12,894 nt of DNA from the NCBI GenBank assembly GCA_964638795.1, contig CAZXAX010000047.1, forward strand, positions 1-12,894, read 5' to 3'. Below are positions 5,919 through 12,894 of this stretch, in pieces; position 1 is the stretch's first letter; every line of letters starts with the position of its first letter. The position numbers were made by a program, and so were the translations under genes. Source of the stretch: CAIYHK01 sp964638795. GTDB taxonomy: Bacteria > Actinomycetota > Acidimicrobiia > Acidimicrobiales > Ilumatobacteraceae. Under the pieces are notes generated by a model. The model was not told the origin of the DNA and did not search any database. It saw nothing but the letters and a program-made list of their open reading frames with translations.

Positions 5919-8584
5919 AATTACTGCTGATTGACGGCAACTCTCTCGTCTATCGGGCATTCTTCGCCTTGCCAACCGACATGGCGACCGCCTCAGGACA
6001 AGTTACGAACGCTGTTTATGGCTTCGCAACGATGTTGGTGACAATGGTGAAAGACCAAAATCCCGATGGTGTTCTAGTGGTGTTTGATCGCAAGGAGCCC
6101 ACGTTTCGGCACGAAGCCATTCCCGAATATAAAGCGCAACGTGAAAAAACACCTGAGATCCTCCTTGAGCAATTGCAGATAGCAAGAGAATTGCTAGATG
6201 TGCTTGGAATTACACATCGCGAGGCGGTTGGTTTTGAAGGTGATGACATAATCGCCACTGTCGTGGCCCGTGCAGTGTCTGAATCACATGACGTCATCAT
6301 CGTGACGGGCGATCGTGATGCGTATCAGTTGGTTAAGGATCCGCATATCAAGGTGATGTACAACAAGCGTGGTGTTTCGGACTACGCGCTGTATGACGAA
6401 GCAGGAATTCTCGAACGCACGGGAGTGCATCCGTCAAAGTATGCGGATTACGCAGCGATGCGCGGCGATCCGAGTGACAACCTTGATGGCGTTCCAGGGG
6501 TTGGCGAAAAGACTGCGGCGAAGCTGCTTAACCAATACGGGGATCTAGCTGCGGTGCTGGCGCATGCTGGCGAGCAAACACCGAAATTGCGGGCGGCACT
6601 TGAGGAGCACGGCGAGCGCGTTGTTCGCAACGCAAAGATGATGGTGTTGCGTACTGATGTTCCAGTTGAGTTGGAATTTTCCGCCCTGGTGCCGCGACCA
6701 GATCTCACTCGATCCAAAGCTTTGTTTGAATCTCTTGAATTCAAGAATATGCAGTCACGTGTGAAAGGCGCATTCGAGCGATTCATCGTCAATGATGCTC
6801 AGCAACAAACGAGTGATGCAGAGATAGCTCCTATCCAAGTCATGGAGATTTCTAGCGAGCAAGAACTGATCGGAATTTTGACAGACCTGAAAGAGGTGAT
6901 TCTCGCGGCCAGTTGGTCAGGTGAGCCAGGAAGATCTTCCTTGATGGATGTCGCGCTCGTGCAGGATTTAGCTAGCGGGCGAGTGGCGGTAACAGCTTCG
7001 GAAGTATTTTTCAGCAATTCAGTGGTGGAACTGCTGAACAAAAAGCCATTGGTGGCTCACAATGCGAAGCCGATACTTCGTTGGGCTTTAGGTAACGGCG
7101 TCGACTTGCAATCTTTGGTGCTGGACACGGCAATTGCTTCATACATCGTTAACCCAGCACGAAGCGACTACGACATTGAAAGCGTTGCTGAAGATCTTCT
7201 TGATTCTGTGCCGAAGCGAGATGAGCATCAGCAAGGTGAACAAGGAACACTGGACTTCTCCGGCAACTGGGGTGCGTCCGATCGTAAAGCGGTGGCGTGG
7301 GCTGCATATCTCTGTGGCTTAATTGCGGCGCCAATTCGGAGTCGCCTCACGGAGGAAAAGAGCTCGCAACTCTATTCCGAGATAGAAAATCCTCTCGTAC
7401 GAGTGCTTGCCCGCATGGAAGTGCTTGGAGTTGCCGTCAATAAAGAGCAACTCACTTCGATTAACAAGCGCCTAACGGAAGAAACCGAGGCCTTCACTGC
7501 GGAACTACACAAACTCGCAGGACGGGCGTTTAACTTGAATTCGCCGACTCAACTGCGCGAAATTTTGTATGAGGAGCGTGGCTTAACTCCGGGAAAGAAA
7601 ACCAAGACCGGATATTCAACTGATGCAGCAACCCTAGAAAAGCTTCGTCCCGAATGGCCGGAGTTCATTGAGCCACTTCTGCGTTACCGCGAGCTAGAAA
7701 AGTTGCGCTCAACCTATGGTGAAGGACTCATCGCTGTTGTTGATCCCGTAGACGGCCGAATCCATGCGACTTTTAATCAGACAGTCGCCCGAACTGGTCG
7801 CCTGTCGTCGGAGCATCCGAATCTCCACAACATTCCGATCCGTTCCGATGAGGGGCGTATCTTCCGCACTGCTTTCGTTGCGAAAAGTGGGTCAGAGCTG
7901 TTGGTGGCCGATTACAACCAGATTGAACTTCGCTGCATAGCCCACCTCGCTGATGATCCGGGACTGATCGAAGCATTCACCGCGGGAGTTGATGTCCACA
8001 CCGCAACGGCCGCTCGCGTGTTCGGTGTGAAGCCAGAAGCTGTGACCTCTGAGCAACGAAGCCGAGCGAAGATGGTGGCGTATGGTCTCGCTTATGGAAT
8101 GGAGGCTTACGGCCTAAGTCAGCGCCTGTCGATCCCGGTAGAAGAGGCCGCAGGAATACTCGATTCCTTTTTTGGTGCGTTTCCTTCCATTAAGACCTAC
8201 ATGGAACGCACCGTTGCCGACGCCAAGAAATTGAAATACACCGAGACCCTGTTTGGTCGACGGCGCCCGATTCCTGAATTGTCGAGTGACAACTTCCGAA
8301 TAAGACAAGCAGGCGAGAGGATGGCGATGAACGCCGCCATTCAGGGGCTCGCCGCAGACATATTCAAGATTGCTTTGGTGCGAATTGATAATGCGTTGAC
8401 ACAACAGAACTTGCAGGCGCGAATCGTGCTGCAGGTGCACGATGAAGTTCTTGTTGAAGCTCCGATGAACGAGCATGACGACGTTGAAAAAATCGTGCTT
8501 GACATCATGCGTTCAGCAGCGGAGCTCAGAGTTCCACTCGAGGTGAATGCTGCGTGGGGCACAACTTGGGCTGAAGCAAAGTGA
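5915..8584 (+). CDS. polA: DNA polymerase I
   Basis: This repair and Okazaki-fragment polymerase has 889 residues. The N-terminal 5' nuclease (about 1-290) shows IDGNSLVYRAF with Asp7, GFEGDDI, TGDRDAYQLV and the helix-hairpin-helix GVPGVGEKTA. The middle segment (about 310-480) has the 3'-5' exonuclease fold pattern, but the DxE proofreading motif is replaced by AASWSGE, so it should be inactive. The polymerase domain has motif A DYNQIELR (Asp666), O helix RSRAKMVAYGLAYG (Arg715, Lys719, Tyr723) and motif C QVHDEV (His842, Asp843). Tyr723 occupies the place of E. coli Phe762, as in T7 and mycobacterial Pol I. The GTG start overlaps the pdtaR stop and has GGAGAA 8 bases upstream. The end overlaps the methyltransferase start. 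Nothing is truncated. Confidence 0.97.
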   Translation: MKLLLIDGNSLVYRAFFALPTDMATASGQVTNAVYGFATMLVTMVKDQNPDGVLVVFDRKEPTFRHEAIPEYKAQREKTPEILLEQLQIARELLDVLGITHREAVGFEGDDIIATVVARAVSESHDVIIVTGDRDAYQLVKDPHIKVMYNKRGVSDYALYDEAGILERTGVHPSKYADYAAMRGDPSDNLDGVPGVGEKTAAKLLNQYGDLAAVLAHAGEQTPKLRAALEEHGERVVRNAKMMVLRTDVPVELEFSALVPRPDLTRSKALFESLEFKNMQSRVKGAFERFIVNDAQQQTSDAEIAPIQVMEISSEQELIGILTDLKEVILAASWSGEPGRSSLMDVALVQDLASGRVAVTASEVFFSNSVVELLNKKPLVAHNAKPILRWALGNGVDLQSLVLDTAIASYIVNPARSDYDIESVAEDLLDSVPKRDEHQQGEQGTLDFSGNWGASDRKAVAWAAYLCGLIAAPIRSRLTEEKSSQLYSEIENPLVRVLARMEVLGVAVNKEQLTSINKRLTEETEAFTAELHKLAGRAFNLNSPTQLREILYEERGLTPGKKTKTGYSTDAATLEKLRPEWPEFIEPLLRYRELEKLRSTYGEGLIAVVDPVDGRIHATFNQTVARTGRLSSEHPNLHNIPIRSDEGRIFRTAFVAKSGSELLVADYNQIELRCIAHLADDPGLIEAFTAGVDVHTATAARVFGVKPEAVTSEQRSRAKMVAYGLAYGMEAYGLSQRLSIPVEEAAGILDSFFGAFPSIKTYMERTVADAKKLKYTETLFGRRRPIPELSSDNFRIRQAGERMAMNAAIQGLAADIFKIALVRIDNALTQQNLQARIVLQVHDEVLVEAPMNEHDDVEKIVLDIMRSAAELRVPLEVNAAWGTTWAEAK

Positions 8585-9300
8585 CGCAGGATCCGCACCC
8601 GTTTGCGAATCTTGCAGAGCACATGGGACGCGCCTATCTGCGTTATTCGTTCACGAAAGGAACATTGCAAGAAGTTGATTTCATGTTTTCGTCGGGTGTA
8701 GTTCGCAGTGGATGCTCAGTGTTGGATGTCGGCTGCGGCCCTGGCAGGCATGCGATAGAACTCGCAGCGCGCGGCTGTCGCGTGCATGGCATCGATGTAA
8801 GTGAGCGATTCATCCAGATCGCCCGAGAAGACGCGGGAAATCTCAGTGCAACTTTCGCGGCAATGAACGCTGTAGACCTCAACTTCGATGCAGAGTTCGA
8901 TTCCGCTATTTGTATTTGTCAAGGCGCGTTTGGAATGCACGTTGATGATGCGAATGATCGTGCCGTGTTGAATGGCATAGCGCGCAGTCTGAAACCTGGT
9001 GGCGTTCTGCTTTTGACAGCGTTCAACGCGTATTTCAGTATTCGCCACCATCTGGATGCCCGATTTGACGCCGCAGCGGGCGTGAGCACCGAGACCACAT
9101 CGGTGCTCAGTGAAACTGGTGAGTCCATGGCGACCGAATTGGTTACTGGTTGTTACACGCCACGTGAACTTCGCCTACTGGCGGAATCGGCTGGGCTTCG
9201 AGTAATTGGCATATATGGCGGTGAGCCAGGCGCCTACGGCCTGCAACCCCCATCGGTGGACCTTCCCGAGATCCTCCTTTTGGCTCGTAAATCACCGTAA
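8581..9300 (+). CDS. Class I SAM-dependent methyltransferase, substrate unknown
   Basis: The 239-residue protein has a Rossmann methyltransferase core. Motif I is VLDVGCGPGRHAIELA (47-62), and the acidic post-I residue is Asp72 in GCRVHGIDVS. Motif II is around FDSAICICQGAFGM (106-119), and the LKPGGVLLLTAF strand is at 137-148. It resembles UbiE/COQ5-type small-molecule methyltransferases of the Methyltransf_11/25 families. A stretch of about 40 residues after the core (150-190) probably forms a substrate cap. There is no signal peptide or membrane segment. The GTG start overlaps the polA stop as GTGA and no clear ribosome site precedes it, so translation probably depends on polA. From memory, related methyltransferases sit between polA and rpsA in other actinobacteria. 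The substrate cannot be read from the sequence: a small molecule, lipid or quinone is more likely than RNA, but that is open. Confidence 0.85.
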   Translation: MTQDPHPFANLAEHMGRAYLRYSFTKGTLQEVDFMFSSGVVRSGCSVLDVGCGPGRHAIELAARGCRVHGIDVSERFIQIAREDAGNLSATFAAMNAVDLNFDAEFDSAICICQGAFGMHVDDANDRAVLNGIARSLKPGGVLLLTAFNAYFSIRHHLDARFDAAAGVSTETTSVLSETGESMATELVTGCYTPRELRLLAESAGLRVIGIYGGEPGAYGLQPPSVDLPEILLLARKSP

Positions 9301-9407
9301 GTCTGGCTTTGGTGCTTGCAAATGGGGCAGTGGTAGCCTTTTCCGTCTCGGTTTGTCGCCTTAGCAGCAGGCAGAGATTCCTATCCACCTATTGAAAGAA
9401 CTGTCCC
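9301..9407 (+). promoter_or_regulatory. rpsA promoter and leader region
   Basis: This 107-base gap between the methyltransferase stop and the rpsA TTG is the longest in the + strand cluster. TAGCCT at 9334-9339 fits the actinobacterial -10 pattern. TTGGTG at 9309-9314, 19 bases upstream, could be a -35 with long spacing. Transcription would then begin near 9346 and give a leader of about 60 bases, where S1 autoregulation could act (known in other bacteria, not shown here). No strong hairpin with a T tract was found. GAAAG at 9394-9398 is a modest ribosome site. Confidence 0.4.
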
Positions 9408-10730
9408 TTGTCCGACACCATTACCAACCCCACCGACTCAGCCGCTCTTGGAGTGTTTGATGCCGATGGCAACTACCAGAACCGCAAGGTCACCGAAAAT
9501 GACCTCGACATTCCGTTTTCCGAAGCAATCAAGGAACTCCCTGATTACAAAGACGGCCAACTGGTAAGTGGCAAGGTTGTGAAGGTAAGTCGTGATGAAG
9601 TGTTGCTTGACATTGGATACAAGCAAGAAGGTGTGATCCCCGCTCGCGAGCTCTCGATTCGTGCTGATGTAAATCCTGCCGACTTGGTCAAAGTTGGCGA
9701 CGAACTCGAAGCAGTCATTCTCACCCTCGAAGATCGTGAAGACCGCACGATCCTGTCAAAGAAGCGTGCTCAGTATGAGAAGGCTTGGGGACGCATCGAA
9801 AAGATTAAGGAAGAAAACGGAACCGTTTCTGGTCAAGTGATTGAAGTAGTCAAGGGCGGCCTCATCGTTGACATTGGATTGCGTGGATTTCTTCCGGCCT
9901 CACTGGTTGAATTGCGCCGTGTTCGCGATCTTTCGCCCTACATGAATCAGCCAATCGAAGCAAAGATCATCGAACTTGATAAGAACCGCAACAATGTGGT
10001 CTTGTCGCGACGCGCCTTCCTTGAGGAAACTCAGCGTGAGACCCGTGATGAATTCCTTGCCAACTTGAAGCCAGGCGATGTGCGTAAGGGAATCGTCTCC
10101 AGCGTTGTCCAGTTCGGCGCCTTCGTTGACCTCGGCGGCATGGATGGCCTCATCCACGTTTCTGAACTTTCCTGGAAGCATGTGGACCACCCATCATCGG
10201 TGGTTCAGGTGGGTCAAGAAGTTTCTGTCAAGGTTCTCGATGTTGACCTCGATCGTGAGCGCATCAGTTTGTCGAAGAAGGCAACCGAGCGCGATCCGTG
10301 GGAAGAGTTTGCATCTTCACACGAAGTTGGTCAGCTTGTTTATGGTCGCGTCACAAAACTGGTGCCTTTTGGTGCATTCGTACAAGTTGGCGACAACATC
10401 GAAGGCCTAGTCCATATCTCAGAGATTTCTGGCCGCCACATTGAAGCTCCAGAAGAGATGGTCACACCAGGTGAGGAACTCTGGGTGAAGATCATCGATC
10501 TTGACCTTCCCCGTCGCCGTATCAGCATCTCGATTCGCCAAGCAGCAGAAGGTGGAGAACTCGCCGAGGAGTATCGCTCGCACTTCGCCGTCGACGAACA
10601 CGGTAACTACGCAGCGGCCGCAGATGATTCTGAGCGTGAGGCAGCCTGGGCTGAGTACTACAAGGAGTACGGCGAAGGCGCACCTGCTGAGGCGCCAGCT
10701 GAAGCACCAGCCGACGACGCAACGGCCTGA
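9408..10730 (+). CDS. rpsA: 30S ribosomal protein S1
   Basis: S1 helps load mRNA on the 30S subunit. The 440-residue product has four OB-fold S1 domains, at about 49-118, 136-203, 222-291 and 307-378. Each has the strand pattern G-x-V-x-x-V followed by DIG/DLG and G-I/L-I/V-H or P; domains 3 and 4 carry the textbook GAFVDLGGMDGLIHVSELS and FGAFVQVGDNIEGLVHISEI. Four domains, rather than the six of E. coli, is usual for Actinomycetota and Firmicutes. The tail is rich in Ala, Pro and Glu (GAPAEAPAEAPADD) and probably disordered. The start is TTG: an in-frame TGA lies at 9393-9395 and no ATG or GTG intervenes. GAAAG is 9 bases upstream. A TTG start is unexpected for such a highly expressed gene. 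The next in-frame candidate, GTG 9453, would trim 15 residues. Confidence 0.95.
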   Translation: MSDTITNPTDSAALGVFDADGNYQNRKVTENDLDIPFSEAIKELPDYKDGQLVSGKVVKVSRDEVLLDIGYKQEGVIPARELSIRADVNPADLVKVGDELEAVILTLEDREDRTILSKKRAQYEKAWGRIEKIKEENGTVSGQVIEVVKGGLIVDIGLRGFLPASLVELRRVRDLSPYMNQPIEAKIIELDKNRNNVVLSRRAFLEETQRETRDEFLANLKPGDVRKGIVSSVVQFGAFVDLGGMDGLIHVSELSWKHVDHPSSVVQVGQEVSVKVLDVDLDRERISLSKKATERDPWEEFASSHEVGQLVYGRVTKLVPFGAFVQVGDNIEGLVHISEISGRHIEAPEEMVTPGEELWVKIIDLDLPRRRISISIRQAAEGGELAEEYRSHFAVDEHGNYAAAADDSEREAAWAEYYKEYGEGAPAEAPAEAPADDATA

Positions 10731-10751
10731 CCGAGTTAGTTTCGGGCTCCG

Positions 10752-11357
10752 ATGATTCTCGTCGGCTTGACCGGTGGTATCGGAAGCGGGAAATCAACCG
10801 CATCCAAGATGCTCGCTGCTCGTGGTGCGGTGATCATTGATGCGGATGCAATAACTCATGAGGTTCAGCGGCCGGGTATGCCTGTTCTGTCTGAACTGGC
10901 AGAGGCCTTTGGATCAGACATACTCGACTCAGACGGCGCACTTATTCGCCCCTTGCTCGCCCAACGGGCATTTGCCGACACTGAATCGTTGCAAAAGCTG
11001 AATCAGATTGTCCATCCCGCTGTGCAAAAAGAAATGCTCGCCCGGATGGATGCCCAGAAGGGCACAGACAACATCGTGATTCTGGATGTGCCACTGCTGG
11101 TAGAGAATCCAAGATCCGACCTGAGCGGAGTTTGCGTAATTGATTGTCCGCTAGACCTAGCTGTAGAGCGACTGGTTGAGCAACGCAACATGAACGCCGA
11201 TGACGCACGCGCGCGCATGTCAAAACAGGCCACTCGTGAAGAACGCAGGGCTGCTGCAGATTTTTTGATTGAGAACTCTGGAGATCTTGCATTCCTAGAA
11301 GAGCAAGTTGACCGTGCTTGGGAATGGATGCAGAGTCTCAACCCCATCTCTGATTGA
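10752..11357 (+). CDS. coaE: Dephospho-CoA kinase
   Basis: This enzyme phosphorylates the ribose 3'-OH of dephospho-CoA, the last step of CoA synthesis, and so supplies CoA for acyl transfer. The 201-residue protein has the P-loop GLTGGIGSGKST (5-16) and the IIDADAITHEV segment (28-38). It also has VHP at 87-89, the core strand ILDVPLLVE (110-118), and the lid region with Arg139 and RARMSKQA (153-160), then ADFLIENSG (169-177). It ends at the normal single-domain length. Mycobacterial CoaE is fused to a GrpB-like domain; that extension is absent here. The ATG lies 21 bases after the rpsA stop. No convincing Shine-Dalgarno is present, but a TAGTTT at 10735-10740 could be a weak -10 just upstream. 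It is likely read with rpsA. Confidence 0.95.
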   Translation: MILVGLTGGIGSGKSTASKMLAARGAVIIDADAITHEVQRPGMPVLSELAEAFGSDILDSDGALIRPLLAQRAFADTESLQKLNQIVHPAVQKEMLARMDAQKGTDNIVILDVPLLVENPRSDLSGVCVIDCPLDLAVERLVEQRNMNADDARARMSKQATREERRAAADFLIENSGDLAFLEEQVDRAWEWMQSLNPISD

Positions 11358-11368
11358 AACTTCGCCAT

Positions 11369-11380
11369 TAGGGTTGAACC
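11369..11380 (+). promoter_or_regulatory. Candidate uvrB -10 box for a leaderless transcript
   Basis: TAGGGT (11369-11374) is followed by six bases and then the uvrB ATG at 11381. A start 6-7 bases after the -10 would fall on or next to the A of ATG, the geometry of leaderless mRNAs that are common in Actinomycetota. There is no Shine-Dalgarno in the 23-base gap after coaE, which agrees. The -35 is not obvious. No LexA-type operator (mycobacterial form GAAC-N4-GTTC) is seen in the gap; the lone GAAC at 11376 has no partner. Confidence 0.45.
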
Positions 11381-12894
11381 ATGGCTGAGTTCAAAGTTGT
11401 TTCGGATTTCGCCCCTGCCGGTGATCAGCCAAAAGCCATTGACGATTTGTCCTATGGGATTGAATCGGGAGAGCGATTCCAAACATTGCTGGGCATTACA
11501 GGCTCTGGCAAGAGTGCCACGATTGCGTGGACCATCGAGAAAACGCAGCGCCCCACCTTGATTCTGGCACCCAACAAAAGTTTGGCTGCACAGTTAGCGC
11601 AAGAGATGCGCGAATTCTTTCCCAACAACCGGGTCGAGTATTTCGTTTCGTATTACGACTACTACCAGCCCGAGGCATATATCGCTTCTAGTGACACGTA
11701 TATTGAGAAGGACTCATCGATCAATGACGAAATCGATCGATTGAGGCACTCTGCGACGGCCGCACTACTGACACGTCGAGACACAATCGTTGTGGCTTCG
11801 GTGAGTTGTATTTACGGTATGGGTGATCCAGAGGAATACCGGGGTCAGCTTCTTGAGTTGCACGTTGGAGTTGATTATGACCAGCGAAATATTCTCCGAC
11901 GACTCGTCGATCTCCAATATGACCGCAACGACATAGCCCTTGGCCGTGGAAATTTTCGCGTAAGGGGCGACACGGTTGAAGTGCATCCCGCCTACGAAGA
12001 AGCGGTCCTGCGCATCGAGATGTTCGGCGACACTGTTGAGCGATTAACCATGATTGATCCTCTCACGGGTGAGAATTTGAACGAGCTCTCAACCGCGGTG
12101 GTATTTCCTGCCACGCACTACGTCGCTGGCGATGAGCGGTTGCGCCGCGCGATCGCAGGAATAGAAGCAGAGCTGCAGGAGCGGCTCGCATGGTTTGAAA
12201 GCCAAGGGAAGCTGCTTGAGGCACAGCGTCTGCGGATGCGCACGCAGTACGACCTCGAAATGATCGAGGAGATGGGCTATTGCAATGGGATCGAGAACTA
12301 TTCGATGCATATCGATGGTCGCAACCCGGGTGAGCCACCGTTCACCTTGCTTGATTATTTTCCGAAGGATTTTTTGCTTGTAGTCGATGAGAGTCATGTG
12401 ACGGTGCCGCAGCTACATGGCCAATACGAGGGTGACCGGAGTAGGAAAAACACCCTTGTTGATCACGGATTTAGGCTTCCATCTGCACGCGACAACAGGC
12501 CGTTGCGTTTTGAAGAAGTGATGGAGCGAATCAATCAGTGCGTCTTTATGTCTGCAACGCCTGGCAAATTCGAGCAGCAGCATTCGCACCGAGTGATTGA
12601 GCAGATAGTTAGGCCGACTGGACTCGTTGATCCTGAAGTCATAGTTCGTCCCACCAAAGGGCAAATCGATGACCTGATCTCGGAGATCAATGGGCGCACC
12701 GAACGAGGCGATCGTGTTCTCGTCACAACGCTGACCAAAAAGATGGCCGAAGACCTAACCGAATATCTTTTGGAACAGGGTCTTCGGGTGCGATACATGC
12801 ACTCCAACATTGACACCATTGAGCGCATTGAGATTCTTAGAGCCTTGCGCCTTGGGGAGTTCGATGTGTTGGTGGGAATCAATCTCTTGCGTGA
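11381..12894 (+). CDS. uvrB: Excinuclease ABC subunit B, 3' end outside window
   Basis: The frame is open from the ATG to the last base, giving 504 of an expected 650-720 codons. UvrB receives damaged DNA from UvrA, opens the duplex and loads UvrC in nucleotide excision repair. Walker A is GITGSGKSAT (38-47) with Lys44. The beta-hairpin region YYDYYQPEAYIASSDTYIE starts at Tyr91, followed by DSSINDEIDRLRHSAT. The Walker B type motif is VVDESHVTVPQ with Asp336-Glu337. SATPG is at 391-395, and the second helicase domain begins with LVTTLTKKMAEDLTEYL. The reading stops in motif V at VGINLLR (498-504). Motif VI and the UVR/UvrC-binding tail are beyond the edge. No frameshift is seen. The N-terminus MAEFKVVSDFAPAGDQPKAI matches the family start. 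It sits 23 bases after coaE, as in the M. tuberculosis order, and may have its own promoter. Confidence 0.96.
   Translation, partial: MAEFKVVSDFAPAGDQPKAIDDLSYGIESGERFQTLLGITGSGKSATIAWTIEKTQRPTLILAPNKSLAAQLAQEMREFFPNNRVEYFVSYYDYYQPEAYIASSDTYIEKDSSINDEIDRLRHSATAALLTRRDTIVVASVSCIYGMGDPEEYRGQLLELHVGVDYDQRNILRRLVDLQYDRNDIALGRGNFRVRGDTVEVHPAYEEAVLRIEMFGDTVERLTMIDPLTGENLNELSTAVVFPATHYVAGDERLRRAIAGIEAELQERLAWFESQGKLLEAQRLRMRTQYDLEMIEEMGYCNGIENYSMHIDGRNPGEPPFTLLDYFPKDFLLVVDESHVTVPQLHGQYEGDRSRKNTLVDHGFRLPSARDNRPLRFEEVMERINQCVFMSATPGKFEQQHSHRVIEQIVRPTGLVDPEVIVRPTKGQIDDLISEINGRTERGDRVLVTTLTKKMAEDLTEYLLEQGLRVRYMHSNIDTIERIEILRALRLGEFDVLVGINLLR

Noticed and set aside
10670..10727. Short repeats at the 3' end of rpsA as a DNA repeat element
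   Set aside because: They encode the Ala/Pro/Glu-rich tail (PAEAPAEAPADD) common at S1 C-termini. Codon-level repetition explains them.
12063..12882. Minus-strand open frames opposite uvrB
   Set aside because: All lie within the uvrB coding frame, which is open from 11381 to the window end with its helicase motifs intact.
1..12894. Mobile element, prophage, toxin-antitoxin, CRISPR or defence system
   Set aside because: No transposase, integrase, repeat-spacer pattern or toxin-like small gene pair was found. Nearly all sequence is accounted for by core genes.

Overview
The window is a gene-dense piece of a bacterial chromosome with roughly balanced base composition. It is almost certainly from an actinomycetote. 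The main evidence is the + strand gene order pdtaR (ANTAR response regulator) - polA - methyltransferase - rpsA - coaE - uvrB. The same backbone is known from Mycobacterium tuberculosis (Rv1626, Rv1629, Rv1630, Rv1631, Rv1633). Supporting signs are a Pol I with Tyr at the dNTP-selectivity position and a dead proofreading domain, a four-domain S1, and frequent GTG/TTG starts. The moderate GC suggests an aquatic or streamlined lineage, perhaps Acidimicrobiia-like, but that placement is a guess.

Left part (1-4846): the tail of a peroxiredoxin gene and a FabZ dehydratase lie on the + strand. They converge on a five-gene type II fatty acid synthesis operon on the - strand, transcribed fabD - fabH - fabG - acpP - fabF. 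Together these supply malonyl loading, initiation condensation, ketoreduction, the carrier protein, elongation condensation and dehydration. Only an enoyl reductase is missing from the window. FabD carries a C-terminal barrel-sandwich (biotinyl/lipoyl-like) domain without the modifiable lysine, which is the most unusual thing seen here.

Middle (4847-5327): a roughly 100-base divergent control region, then tRNA-Leu(CAA), then a small coiled-coil protein gene that begins practically at the tRNA 3' end.

Right part (5340-12894): pdtaR, polA and a SAM-dependent methyltransferase are linked by GTGA stop/start overlaps and look co-translated. A 107-base leader follows, then rpsA (TTG start), coaE and uvrB. 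uvrB is cut by the window edge and seems to have its own promoter, placed to give a leaderless mRNA. No CRISPR array, insertion sequence, phage gene or long repeat was seen. The window is mostly core housekeeping, so novelty is limited to the FabD extension, the coiled-coil gene, the methyltransferase and some expression signals.
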